A DNA stretch of 5,573 bases, taken from assembly GCA_013696535.1 (NCBI GenBank), contig JACCYI010000200.1, forward strand, positions 1 to 5,573. The letters are read 5' to 3'. The notes beneath the pieces were generated by a model. That model did not search any database. It was given only the letters and a program-made list of their open reading frames with translations, and was not told where the DNA came from. Position 1 is the first letter of the stretch, and every line of letters starts with the position of its first letter. Positions 1 to 5,549 of this stretch are shown one piece after another. A program made the translations under genes and the position numbers. The stretch is from Solirubrobacterales bacterium (GTDB lineage Bacteria > Actinomycetota > Thermoleophilia > Solirubrobacterales > Solirubrobacteraceae).

Positions 1-738
1 GGGGGTCATGGCGTCTGGGGCGGTGATGGTGGCGAGGACGACCGTCACCCCCCCGAGCTCCTGGAGCGCCTCGCCGACGTCCACGGCGGTCGAGTCGAGG
101 TAGTGGTGCGCGCCGAGCTCGCGCGCGAGCGGTTCCTTGTCGGTGCCGCGGGCGATCGCGACCACCTCGAAGCCCATCTTCGCCGCGTACTGGATCCCGA
201 GATGCCCGAGCCCACCGACGCCGAGGATGGCGACACGGTCGCCCGGCCGGGCGACGGACTGCCGCAGGGCGTTGAACGTCGTGATGCCGGCGCACAGGAG
301 CGGGGCGGCGTCGGCGTCCGTGAGGTCCTCGGGGATGCGCGCGAGCGCCTCCGCAGGAGCGATCATCGCCTCCGCGTACCCACCGTCGTAGGCGATGCCG
401 GGCACCCGGCCGTTCTCGCAGGAGATGAAGTCGCCCCGCCGGCACGGCTCGCAGACAAGGCAGCAGCCACCGAACCAGCCGACGCCGACCCGCTCGCCGG
501 GCGACCACACCTCCACGCCCTCGCCCACCGCGTCCACGACGCCCGCGATCTCGTGGCCGGGGATGCGCGGGAACGCATTGCCCATCGCGCCGAGGACGGT
601 GAGCGAGTCCGAATGGCAGATGCCGCAGGCCTGCACCTTCACGCGTACCTCGCCACGCCCGGGCTCGGGTACATCGACGTCGACGATCTCGAACTGCGCG
701 CCCCGCTCGGGAACCCGCGCGGCTTTCATTGTGGTCAT
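1..738 (-). CDS. Zinc-dependent alcohol dehydrogenase (MDR family), 3' truncated by window edge
   Basis: Reading the minus strand from ATG at 738 gives 246 codons open to the window edge; the family is usually about 340-350 residues, so the C-terminal third is outside. Seen: N-terminal GroES-like domain with the catalytic zinc motif GICHSD (Cys41, His42) and GHE (His62, Glu63), the structural zinc set Cys93, Cys96, Cys99, Cys107, the third catalytic-zinc Cys149 in LLCAG, then the Rossmann motif GVGGLGHLG at 173-181. Family knowledge: these cytosolic enzymes oxidise primary or other alcohols, or reduce aldehydes, with NAD(P). The second Rossmann strand ends in IARGTDK rather than an Asp, which may favour NADP(H), but this is a weak inference. 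A second ATG (codon 4, at 729) is possible; 738 is preferred because a TACGGT box ends six bases before it and neither start has a ribosome-binding site. It is transcribed divergently from a decayed cupin gene. Confidence 0.93.
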   Translation of the reverse strand, partial: MTTMKAARVPERGAQFEIVDVDVPEPGRGEVRVKVQACGICHSDSLTVLGAMGNAFPRIPGHEIAGVVDAVGEGVEVWSPGERVGVGWFGGCCLVCEPCRRGDFISCENGRVPGIAYDGGYAEAMIAPAEALARIPEDLTDADAAPLLCAGITTFNALRQSVARPGDRVAILGVGGLGHLGIQYAAKMGFEVVAIARGTDKEPLARELGAHHYLDSTAVDVGEALQELGGVTVVLATITAPDAMTP

Positions 739-744
739 GCGCCC

Positions 745-750
745 ACCGTA
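745..750 (-). promoter_or_regulatory. Candidate -10 box (TACGGT) of the alcohol dehydrogenase gene
   Basis: On the minus strand TACGGT ends six bases before the ATG at 738. This fits the TAnnnT -10 of actinobacterial housekeeping promoters, with transcription starting at or within a base or two of the start codon (leaderless mRNA). No convincing -35 is visible at 17-18 bases. The same arrangement precedes two other starts in this window, which strengthens it. Confidence 0.45.
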
Positions 751-799
751 CTCAGGCGAGTCATCGGTCCGTCGCGAACGGCGGCTTCATGCTCGACGT

Positions 800-818
800 A
801 CCGGCACCGGCAACCGGT
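800..818. repeat. Short ACCGGC tandem repeat with dyad, between divergent genes
   Basis: Two tandem ACCGGC units are followed by AACCGGT, so the stretch also contains an ACCGG/CCGGT inverted repeat. It lies about 60 bases upstream of the alcohol dehydrogenase start in the gap between two divergent genes, where an operator could sit. In such GC-rich DNA this may be chance; no regulator gene is adjacent. Confidence 0.2.
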
Positions 819-863
819 CGCGCTCGGCGCCGCCGCGGAATCCCGCAGTTATCGCAAGCACCC

Positions 864-1079
864 ATAAGCGAAGAGCTGATCGACATCCCCGTCGAGGCCG
901 CGGCACCCGAGCCGTGGTTCAACGAGACGCTGACCTCGGTCAACGACGCCGTCATACGCCTTGGCGTTATTGACGGAGACTTCCGCTGGCACAAGCACGA
1001 TGACTAAGACGGATTCTTCCTCGTCCTCGACGGCGAGCGCTTGATCGACCTTCAGGGGCGCGACACCATCACCCTGGGA
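864..1079 (+). pseudogene. Decayed small cupin-domain gene
   Basis: Seen: a frame running through ISEELIDIPVEAA, then VNDAVIRLGVIDGDFRW, HKHDD, a TAA stop at 1005-1007, then in the same frame DGFFLVLDGERLIDLQG and RDTITLG. This is the first half of a short single-domain cupin (G-x5-HxH-x3,4-E-x6-G motif). Three lesions show decay. The frame opens with ATA (864-866) where ATG would be expected before SEE. The codon after HKHDD is TAA, one base from GAA (Glu), which family members usually have there. The metal-ligand Glu that should precede FFLVLDG is Gly (GGA). After TITLG at about 1079 homology stops, and the second cupin motif is missing in all three frames before the convergent DUF2243 gene. 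An ATG at 789 opens the same frame, but the added N-terminus is basic and unlike cupins. A function for a product of the first 47 codons is unlikely. Confidence 0.72.
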
Positions 1080-1132
1080 ACCGACAGCTTACGCGCATTG
1101 GGGCGCCCCGAGACTTACCCCAGACGCCGGAG

Positions 1133-1717
1133 CTATCGGTTCGCGGTGGCTGTGGTCACTGTCTTGGTGTCGGGTTCGGCGCGGCGGGCCACGGCTTGGC
1201 CGCCGACGATGAGCAGGGCGCCGAAGATCAGGAAGCCGACGTCGTAGAGGGTCTCGTGCGGGCCGCTGCGGACGTGGTGGATGCCGAGGATCTGGTGGTC
1301 GACGAGCCCTTCGACGACGTTGAAGAGGCCCCAGCCGGCGAGGATCAGGCCGAGGAGGCGTCCGTTGGCTGCTCCGTAGCCGCTGCGGGTGGCGTTGAGG
1401 GTCATGAAGAGGCCGATGAACGCGGCGATCCAGGTACTGGCGTGAAAGAGGCCGTCGGCGAGGGTGTTGGCCTTCAGTCCGGCGATGGTCGTGGCCGGGT
1501 ACTCGCCCGTGGAGGTGAGCATGTGATGCCACTGAAGGATCTGGTGGAGCACGATGCCGTCCACGAAGCCGCCGAAGCCGATGCCCAGCAGGATGCCGGC
1601 GCGCGTGAAGCGTTTGCGCTCTGCGTCCAGGTTGGTGGCGCCGTCTGAAGAACGGAGCGCGGCGGAAGCCGGACGCGTGAAGCGACCGGTTCGTTCGGGT
1701 TCGCGCGTCGAGGCCAT
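1133..1717 (-). CDS. DUF2243-family integral membrane protein
   Basis: 194 residues from ATG at 1717 (MASTREP) to TAG at 1133-1135. About 36 polar residues precede four predicted membrane segments, near 39-61, 88-107, 120-139 and 157-174, and a short polar tail follows. The family signature is clear: GGFVDGIVLHQILQWHHM (49-66), and later VVEGLVDHQILGIHH (134-148). These two stretches are an internal duplication: each begins a helix pair and carries HQIL followed three residues later by HH, giving candidate metal or heme ligands His58, His64, His65 and His141, His147, His148. The molecular function of DUF2243 is not established; from memory, members occur near cytochrome oxidase assembly genes, which I cannot confirm here. 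It is divergent from the histidine kinase gene, sharing a 121-base gap, so co-regulation is plausible. The frame stays open upstream into the kinase gene on the other strand, but homology begins only after 1717. Neighbours on the left are decayed, so it is probably transcribed alone. Confidence 0.88.
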   Translation of the reverse strand: MASTREPERTGRFTRPASAALRSSDGATNLDAERKRFTRAGILLGIGFGGFVDGIVLHQILQWHHMLTSTGEYPATTIAGLKANTLADGLFHASTWIAAFIGLFMTLNATRSGYGAANGRLLGLILAGWGLFNVVEGLVDHQILGIHHVRSGPHETLYDVGFLIFGALLIVGGQAVARRAEPDTKTVTTATANR

Positions 1718-1725
1718 TGCGAGGT

Positions 1726-1731
1726 TCCGTA
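1726..1731 (-). promoter_or_regulatory. Possible -10 box (TACGGA) of the DUF2243 gene
   Basis: TACGGA on the minus strand ends eight bases before the ATG at 1717. It differs from TAnnnT only at the last base, and its spacing matches the boxes before the other leaderless-looking starts. A weak GGA ribosome-binding sequence overlaps it, so a leadered transcript is not excluded. Confidence 0.25.
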
Positions 1732-1824
1732 CCCATTTCCGGCGACGAACCGACCTCTCCGGACAACCCAGGGGCTCGGGTGCTGCGCAAGGCTGATCGC
1801 CGTCGTCCGCGGCCGTGGCCGGGG

Positions 1825-1830
1825 TAGCAT
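1825..1830 (+). promoter_or_regulatory. Candidate -10 box (TAGCAT) of the two-component operon
   Basis: TAGCAT ends eight bases before the ATG at 1839, so transcription would begin at or next to the start codon. The box is framed by an inverted repeat, CCGGG at 1819-1823 and CCCGG at 1831-1835, which could mask or mark it. No good -35 is seen. It lies in the 121-base gap shared with the divergent DUF2243 gene. Confidence 0.45.
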
Positions 1831-1838
1831 CCCGGTGA

Positions 1839-2978
1839 ATGGAGGCGCGCACCGATGAGCTTCGCGCGGTCTCGGACGCAGTACTCGCCGTCGCCTCGCA
1901 GCTCGACGTCGACCTGGTCCTGCAGCGGCTCGTGGACCAGTCGCGGTCGCTGCTCGGCGCTCGGTACGCCGCGCTGGGCATCCCCGCCGGCGAGGGTGGA
2001 TTCAGCCGCTTCCTGGTCTCCGGGATGGACGACGAGCTGATCTCGGCGCTCGGCGCCCTGCCACGCCAGCACGGGCTGCTCGGCGCAATGCTCGAGACCA
2101 CCGAGTCGTACCGGACCAGCGACATCCACCACCATCCGCGCTTCCGCGGTTGGTGGCCGGCCGCGCATCCGGATATGCGCTCCTTCCTCGGGGTCCCGAT
2201 CGTCTCTGCGGAGGGCGTGATGGGGGCCTTCTACCTCACGGACAAGTTCGACGGGTCGCCGTTCTCGGACTCAGACGAGCGGCTGATCGACCTCCTGGCC
2301 GCGCACGCCGCGATCGCGATCACCAACGCCCGGCTCTACGAGCGCAGCCGCGAGCTGTCGATCCTCGAGGAGCGTAACCGCCTCGCGCTCGAGCTGCACG
2401 ACGTGGTGAGCCAGAAGCTGTTCTCGCTCGTCCTGACCGCCGAGTCCGCCGGGGTGCTGCTCGAGCGCGGAGAGGACGCCGGCGAGCGTGTCGCCCGAGT
2501 CCAGCAGCTCGCGCGCGACGCGCTCGAGGAGCTGCGCTCGCTCGTCCACGAACTGCGCCCCGCCGACCTCGAGGCGGATGGCCTCCATGACGCCCTGCAC
2601 AAGCACGTCGAGGTGCAGCGTCGCGTACAGGGGGCTCCGATCGACCTTGTCGTCCACCGTCCCGGCGGCGGGGCTCCGCCCGACCCGCGGCGCGACCGCG
2701 AGGTGCTCCGCATCGCGCAGGAGGCGCTGCACAACGCGCTGCGCCACGCGGGCGCCGCTCGCATCGCCGTCGCCCTCAACAATCGCGCGAGCGGCCACAT
2801 GTCCCTCGAGGTCGCCGACGACGGTGCGGGCTTTGACCCGGGCGACGGCGCCCTGCGCGCACGGCGTCTCGGGCTCACCTCGATGACGGAGCGGGCCGCG
2901 CGGATCGGCGGGAAACTCGACGTGAACTCGGCTCCTGGCGAGGGAACCACGGTCCGCCTCGAGGTCGGAGATGGTTGA
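1839..2978 (+). CDS. GAF-domain sensor histidine kinase, DosS/NarX-like (HisKA_3 type)
   Basis: 379 residues, soluble, with no membrane segment. A single GAF domain spans about 18-168. It is followed by the dimerisation/phosphotransfer helix with ERNRLALELHD, where His187 is the phospho-acceptor, and ELRPADLEADGL at 238-249 in its second helix. The HATPase_c domain has the N box (EALHNALRHA, Glu295, Asn299), G1 (DDGAGFDP, 327-334) and G2 (GLTSMTERA, 345-353). Family knowledge: such kinases autophosphorylate and pass phosphate to a NarL/FixJ regulator. Notable: HPDMRSFLGVP at 110-120 matches HPPMRTFLGVP of mycobacterial DosS, whose His149 in that motif is the heme ligand; GLLGA and FYLTDK also match around it. 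His110 is therefore a candidate heme ligand, making this a possible O2, CO, NO or redox sensor (inference). DosS has two GAF domains; this protein has one. The start at 1839 is supported by the complete GAF domain and the TAGCAT box. Its last eight bases overlap the regulator gene, so the two are translationally coupled. Confidence 0.95.
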   Translation: MEARTDELRAVSDAVLAVASQLDVDLVLQRLVDQSRSLLGARYAALGIPAGEGGFSRFLVSGMDDELISALGALPRQHGLLGAMLETTESYRTSDIHHHPRFRGWWPAAHPDMRSFLGVPIVSAEGVMGAFYLTDKFDGSPFSDSDERLIDLLAAHAAIAITNARLYERSRELSILEERNRLALELHDVVSQKLFSLVLTAESAGVLLERGEDAGERVARVQQLARDALEELRSLVHELRPADLEADGLHDALHKHVEVQRRVQGAPIDLVVHRPGGGAPPDPRRDREVLRIAQEALHNALRHAGAARIAVALNNRASGHMSLEVADDGAGFDPGDGALRARRLGLTSMTERAARIGGKLDVNSAPGEGTTVRLEVGDG

Positions 2979-3624
2979 AGCGGTCCGTGTCCTGGTCGCG
3001 GACGACCACTTCGTCGTGCGCGAAGGCCTGCGGTCGTTCCTCGCGCTGCAGGACCGTATCGAGGTCGTCGGGGAGGCGGGCGACGGGGAGGAGGCGGTTC
3101 GCCTGGCCGAGTTCTACCGCCCCGACGTGGTGCTCATGGACCTCCTGATGCCGCGCCTCGACGGTGTCGGGGCCATGCGAGAGCTGCGCCGCCGGCTGCC
3201 GGACGTGGCGGTCGTCGTGCTCACGAGCTTCCTCGACGACGACCGGCTGCTGCCCGCCATCCAGGCGGGCGCCGCGGGGTACCTGCTCAAGGACGCCGAA
3301 CCGTCCGAGATCCTGCGCGCGATCCGCGCGGCGCACACGGGCGGTGCGCTGCTCGATCCCACGGTCGCCGCGCGGCTGGTGCACGCCATCGCCCAGGCGC
3401 CCGGTGAGGGCCCGCGACAGCCCCTGACACCGCGCGAGCGAGAGGTTCTCGCGCTGCTCGGCCGGGGATGGTCGAACAAGCGGATCGGCGCCGAGCTCGG
3501 AGTTGCCGAGAAGACGGTGAAGACGCACGTCGGCCACCTGCTCGCGAAGCTCGGCGTCGCCGACCGCACGCAGGCGGCGCTCCACGCGCGGGGGGAAGGG
3601 CTGCTCGAGCCCCGCGGGTCCTAG
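2971..3624 (+). CDS. NarL/FixJ-family response regulator, cognate partner of the GAF kinase
   Basis: 217 residues. The receiver domain (about 5-121) has the acidic pocket Asp11-Asp12, phospho-acceptor Asp57 in VVLMDLLMPRLDG, Thr85 and Lys107 in YLLKDA. A LuxR-type helix-turn-helix follows at about 151-207: LTPREREVL, SNKRIGAELGVAEKTVKTH (recognition helix), then LLAKLGVADRTQAALHA, close to DevR/LiaR-type proteins. It is a cytosolic DNA-binding activator or repressor controlled by phosphorylation. ATG at 2971 overlaps the kinase stop (ATGGTTGA, eight bases), with GAGG six bases upstream as a ribosome-binding site, so both are made from one transcript in a fixed ratio. The TAG stop lies inside a perfect palindrome at 3617-3628 that could be its own binding site. 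All key residues are present; nothing indicates decay. The exact regulon cannot be read from the sequence. Confidence 0.95.
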   Translation: MVEAVRVLVADDHFVVREGLRSFLALQDRIEVVGEAGDGEEAVRLAEFYRPDVVLMDLLMPRLDGVGAMRELRRRLPDVAVVVLTSFLDDDRLLPAIQAGAAGYLLKDAEPSEILRAIRAAHTGGALLDPTVAARLVHAIAQAPGEGPRQPLTPREREVLALLGRGWSNKRIGAELGVAEKTVKTHVGHLLAKLGVADRTQAALHARGEGLLEPRGS

Positions 3625-3628
3625 GACC
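3617..3628. promoter_or_regulatory. Perfect 12-base palindrome GGTCCTAGGACC, candidate operator
   Basis: Both half-sites match exactly and the centre (3622/3623) falls on the stop codon of the regulator gene. It is about 52 bases upstream of the predicted start of the SDR transcript, a typical distance for an activator site. The half-site spacing resembles palindromes recognised by NarL/FixJ regulators; DevR boxes (GGGACT..AGTCCC) are similar but not identical. Binding is inference. Confidence 0.35.
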
Positions 3629-3661
3629 AAAGGCCCCTGGTATCCGGGACCCGCCCGGGCC

Positions 3662-3667
3662 TAGGTT
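3662..3667 (+). promoter_or_regulatory. Candidate -10 box (TAGGTT) of the SDR/QueA-like operon
   Basis: TAGGTT ends seven bases before the ATG at 3675, fitting a leaderless promoter. It lies within nested inverted repeats (AGGCC 3631-3635 with GGCCT 3658-3662; CCCTGG 3635-3640 with CCAGGG 3668-3673; CCGGG 3644-3648 with CCCGG 3654-3658). Those repeats could also act as a T-less terminator for the upstream operon. No clear -35 is visible, which would fit an activator-dependent promoter. Confidence 0.45.
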
Positions 3668-3674
3668 CCAGGGC

Positions 3675-4352
3675 ATGCCTATCGCAATCATCACCGGCGC
3701 GTCCCGAGGACTCGGGCTCGCGCTCACCTGCTCCCTGGCTGCCGACGGCTGGGAAGTCGTGGGCGACGCCCGCGACGCGGCAGCCCTCCTCGAGGCGACG
3801 GCCGGCCTGCCGGCGTTCACGCCCGTTTCGGGCGACGTCGCCGATCCCGATCACCGTGCGACCCTCGTCGCCGCCGCACCGGGACCGATCGACCTGCTCG
3901 TCAACAACGCGAGCACGCTCGGCCCGAGCCCGATGCCGTCGCTGGCGGACTTCCCGCTGGGCGACTTCGAGGCGGTGCTGCACGTCAACGTCACCGCGCC
4001 GCTCGCGCTGATCCAGCTTGCTCTGCCGCGGCTCGCTGAGGGCGCGCGCGTGATCAACGTGACGTCAGACGCTGCGGTCGAGCCGTACGCGGGCTGGGGC
4101 GGGTACGGCGCCTCCAAGGCGGCACTCGAGCAGCTGACGGCCATCCTCGCCGCCGAGCATCCGGAGCTGCGCGTCCACGCGGTCGACCCGGGCGACATGC
4201 GCACCTCGATGCACCAGGCCGCGTTCCCGGGCGAGGACATCTCCGACCGGCCACCGCCCGAGGCCAGCCTTCCTGGCCTGCTCCGTCTCATCCACGGAGA
4301 CGCGCCGAGCGGTCGTCACAAGGCGCGCGACGGCGCCGAGACCCTCGCGTGA
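3675..4352 (+). CDS. Short-chain dehydrogenase/reductase (classical SDR)
   Basis: 225 residues, a single Rossmann-fold domain of slightly short SDR length. Seen in order: the cofactor motif TGASRGLG (7-14); Asp54 in GDVAD, which contacts the adenine; NNAS (77-80, usually NNAG); Asn105 in HVNVTAP; catalytic Ser131 in VINVTSDAA; Tyr144 and Lys148 in YGASK; and the post-catalytic VDPGDMRT (170-177) followed by MHQAAFPGEDISDRPPPE. It is a cytosolic NAD(P)-dependent oxidoreductase; the substrate cannot be predicted. The MHQAAFPGEDISDRP tail is a subfamily marker rather than a general SDR feature. The upstream frame is open back to 3468 inside the regulator gene, but SDR homology begins exactly at MPIAIITGAS, and TAGGTT lies just before it. 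Its stop overlaps the next start (GTGA), so it forms a coupled two-gene unit with the QueA-like gene. That points to a shared pathway. Confidence 0.92.
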   Translation: MPIAIITGASRGLGLALTCSLAADGWEVVGDARDAAALLEATAGLPAFTPVSGDVADPDHRATLVAAAPGPIDLLVNNASTLGPSPMPSLADFPLGDFEAVLHVNVTAPLALIQLALPRLAEGARVINVTSDAAVEPYAGWGGYGASKAALEQLTAILAAEHPELRVHAVDPGDMRTSMHQAAFPGEDISDRPPPEASLPGLLRLIHGDAPSGRHKARDGAETLA

Positions 4353-5389
4353 GCGCGCTCGCGTTCGATCTCCCGCCAGACTTGGAGGCCCCCGAGCCGC
4401 CCGAGGCACGCGGAGTCGCCCGCGACGGCGTCCGCCTCATGGTCGCCTCGCGGTGTGAGGGGCGGCTCGAGGATCGCGTGTTCTCCGACTTGCCCGAGAT
4501 CCTGGCTCCGGGGGACCTGCTGGTCGTCAACCGCTCTGCGACGCTCGCCGCGTCGCTCCCCGCCCGCCGTGCCGGGGGCGCGGAGGTCCGGGTGAACGTC
4601 GCCACCGCGGATCCACGCCGGGAGGGCGACGGCTCCCGCTGGGTGGTGGAGGTGCGCGGCGCGGGTGGCTCCACTCCGATCCGCGCGACCCATGGCGAGG
4701 TGCTCGCCCTGCCGGCCGGCGCGTCGGTCGAGCTGCTCGCGCCGTACGCCCGCGGTCGCCGGCTCTGGCTCGCCCGGGTGCGCGCGAGCATCTCTCTACA
4801 CGCCCTCCTCGCCGAGCACGGCCATCCCATCCGCTACGGGTACGTCCGTGCGGGCTGGCCGCTCTCGGCTTACCAGACCGTCTTCTCGAGCGAGCCCGGC
4901 AGCGCGGAGATGCCGAGCGCCGGCCGGCCGTTCACCGGCGGCCTCGTCGCTCGGCTCGTCTCACACGGTGTCCTGATCGCAACGATCACCCTGCACACAG
5001 GCGTATCGTCGCTCGAGGCTCACGAGCTGCCCTACCCCGAGCGCTACGAGGTGCCCGCAGTGACCGCTCGGCTGGTCGAGGCGGTCCGCGGGTGGGGCGG
5101 CCGGGTGATCGCGGTCGGGACCACCGTGGTCCGCGCGCTCGAGACCGCCGCGGATCCAAACGGGAGCGTGCGGCCGAGCAGGGGCTGGACCGAGCTTGTG
5201 ATCACGCCCGAACGCGGCGTGTTCGCAGTCGACGGGCTCATCACGGGCTGGCACGAGCCCGGCGCCTCACATCTGCAGATGCTCGAAGCGGTCGGCGGCG
5301 GGTCGGTGCTCGCTCGTAGCTACGGCGCCGCCCGCAGCCGCGGCTACCTCTGGCACGAGTTCGGCGACAGCCACCTCATCCTGCCGTGA
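4349..5389 (+). CDS. Divergent QueA-like S-adenosylmethionine:tRNA ribosyltransferase-isomerase family protein
   Basis: 346 residues, close to the 340-360 of QueA. QueA transfers and isomerises the ribosyl part of S-adenosylmethionine onto preQ1 at position 34 of tRNA, making epoxyqueuosine. Family landmarks are visible in order: FDLPPDLEA (6-14), GDLLVVNRSATLAASLPA (55-72), YQTVFSSEPGS (175-185) with MPSAGRPFT (188-196), TLHTGVSSLE (214-223), YPERYEVP (229-236), GGRVIAVGTTVVRALETAA (250-268), VDGLITGWHEPGASHLQML (294-312) and SYGAARSRGYLWHEFGDSH (324-342). Several canonical stretches are changed: PTAGLHFT to PSAGRPFT, the PLPPY segment to RAGWPLSAY, TNFHLPxS to TGWHEPGAS, and FSYGDAM to HEFGDSH. 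The fold is probably kept but the substrate may differ. The start is GTG at 4349, overlapping the SDR stop by four bases with no ribosome-binding site, so translation depends on coupling. No other queuosine gene (queC, queD, queE, queG, tgt) is in the window. Confidence 0.88.
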   Translation: MSALAFDLPPDLEAPEPPEARGVARDGVRLMVASRCEGRLEDRVFSDLPEILAPGDLLVVNRSATLAASLPARRAGGAEVRVNVATADPRREGDGSRWVVEVRGAGGSTPIRATHGEVLALPAGASVELLAPYARGRRLWLARVRASISLHALLAEHGHPIRYGYVRAGWPLSAYQTVFSSEPGSAEMPSAGRPFTGGLVARLVSHGVLIATITLHTGVSSLEAHELPYPERYEVPAVTARLVEAVRGWGGRVIAVGTTVVRALETAADPNGSVRPSRGWTELVITPERGVFAVDGLITGWHEPGASHLQMLEAVGGGSVLARSYGAARSRGYLWHEFGDSHLILP

Positions 5390-5507
5390 CCTTGTCGCTG
5401 CCGCTGGAAATACGGATTCGACGATCTACGTATCGATCGGTCTCACATCCGAGGCTCCAACGAGAAAGTGCCCGGCCTACCAGGCCAAGCACGAGCGTTT
5501 CGCGAAG
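5390..5507. other. Non-coding stretch between the QueA-like gene and the tRNA fragment
   Basis: No open frame with recognisable product. Base composition from about 5400 to 5465 is clearly less GC-rich than the genes to the left. Together with the tRNA fragment this is compatible with the edge of an integrated element, but a short intergenic region alone is weak evidence. Confidence 0.4.
5474..5486 (+). terminator. Weak hairpin after the QueA-like gene
   Basis: GGCCT-ACC-AGGCC can form a 5-bp stem with a 3-base loop, 85 bases past the QueA-like stop. It has no following T run, so it is at best a T-less terminator typical of GC-rich bacteria; it may be chance. Confidence 0.2.
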
Positions 5508-5549
5508 TGCCGGAGGAGGGACTCGAACCCCCGACACCGCGGATTATCA
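5508..5549 (-). pseudogene. 3' half of a tRNA (Ile/Met-like) without its 5' half; candidate attachment site
   Basis: On the minus strand, from 5549 to 5508: TGATAA (anticodon-loop end), TCCGC (3' anticodon stem), a variable loop, GGGGG-TTCGAGT-CCCTC (a complete T arm with the TTCGA loop and one G-U pair), then CTCCGGC and discriminator A at 5508. No CCA is encoded. A whole tRNA would need a 5' anticodon strand GCGGA, a D arm and a 5' acceptor GCCGGAG; the next 24 bases (5550-5573) contain neither the matching stem nor a D arm at the right distance. The remnant anticodon-loop sequence fits Ile(GAT) or a CAT anticodon (Ile2/Met) gene. Tyrosine integrases commonly cross over in the anticodon loop and leave exactly such a 3' copy. 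Alternatives are a simple tRNA pseudogene or a tRNA interrupted by an intron. Confidence 0.6.

Noticed and set aside
103..867. Open frame of 254 residues on the plus strand
   Set aside because: It lies opposite the alcohol dehydrogenase, is Arg/Ala/His-rich and has no domain; a GC-rich shadow frame.
1005..1007. TAA in the cupin frame as a recoded codon or programmed readthrough
   Set aside because: TAA is not used for selenocysteine, and the start loss, Glu-to-Gly change and missing C-terminus point to plain decay.
1100..1109. GGGGCGCCCC palindrome as terminator of the DUF2243 gene
   Set aside because: Perfect palindrome with no loop and no T run; expected by chance in DNA of this composition.
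1196..1648. Acidic 150-residue frame on the plus strand
   Set aside because: Exact antisense of the DUF2243 coding region, Glu/Asp/Ala/Val-rich with no motif; shadow.
1718..2168. Upstream extension of the DUF2243 frame, and a second long minus-strand frame, into the kinase gene
   Set aside because: The extension is low-complexity Ser/Arg-rich sequence antisense to the conserved GAF domain; DUF2243 similarity starts only after the ATG at 1717.
2271..2950. Long minus-strand frames opposite the kinase
   Set aside because: No motifs, and they mirror codon-position GC bias of the sense gene.
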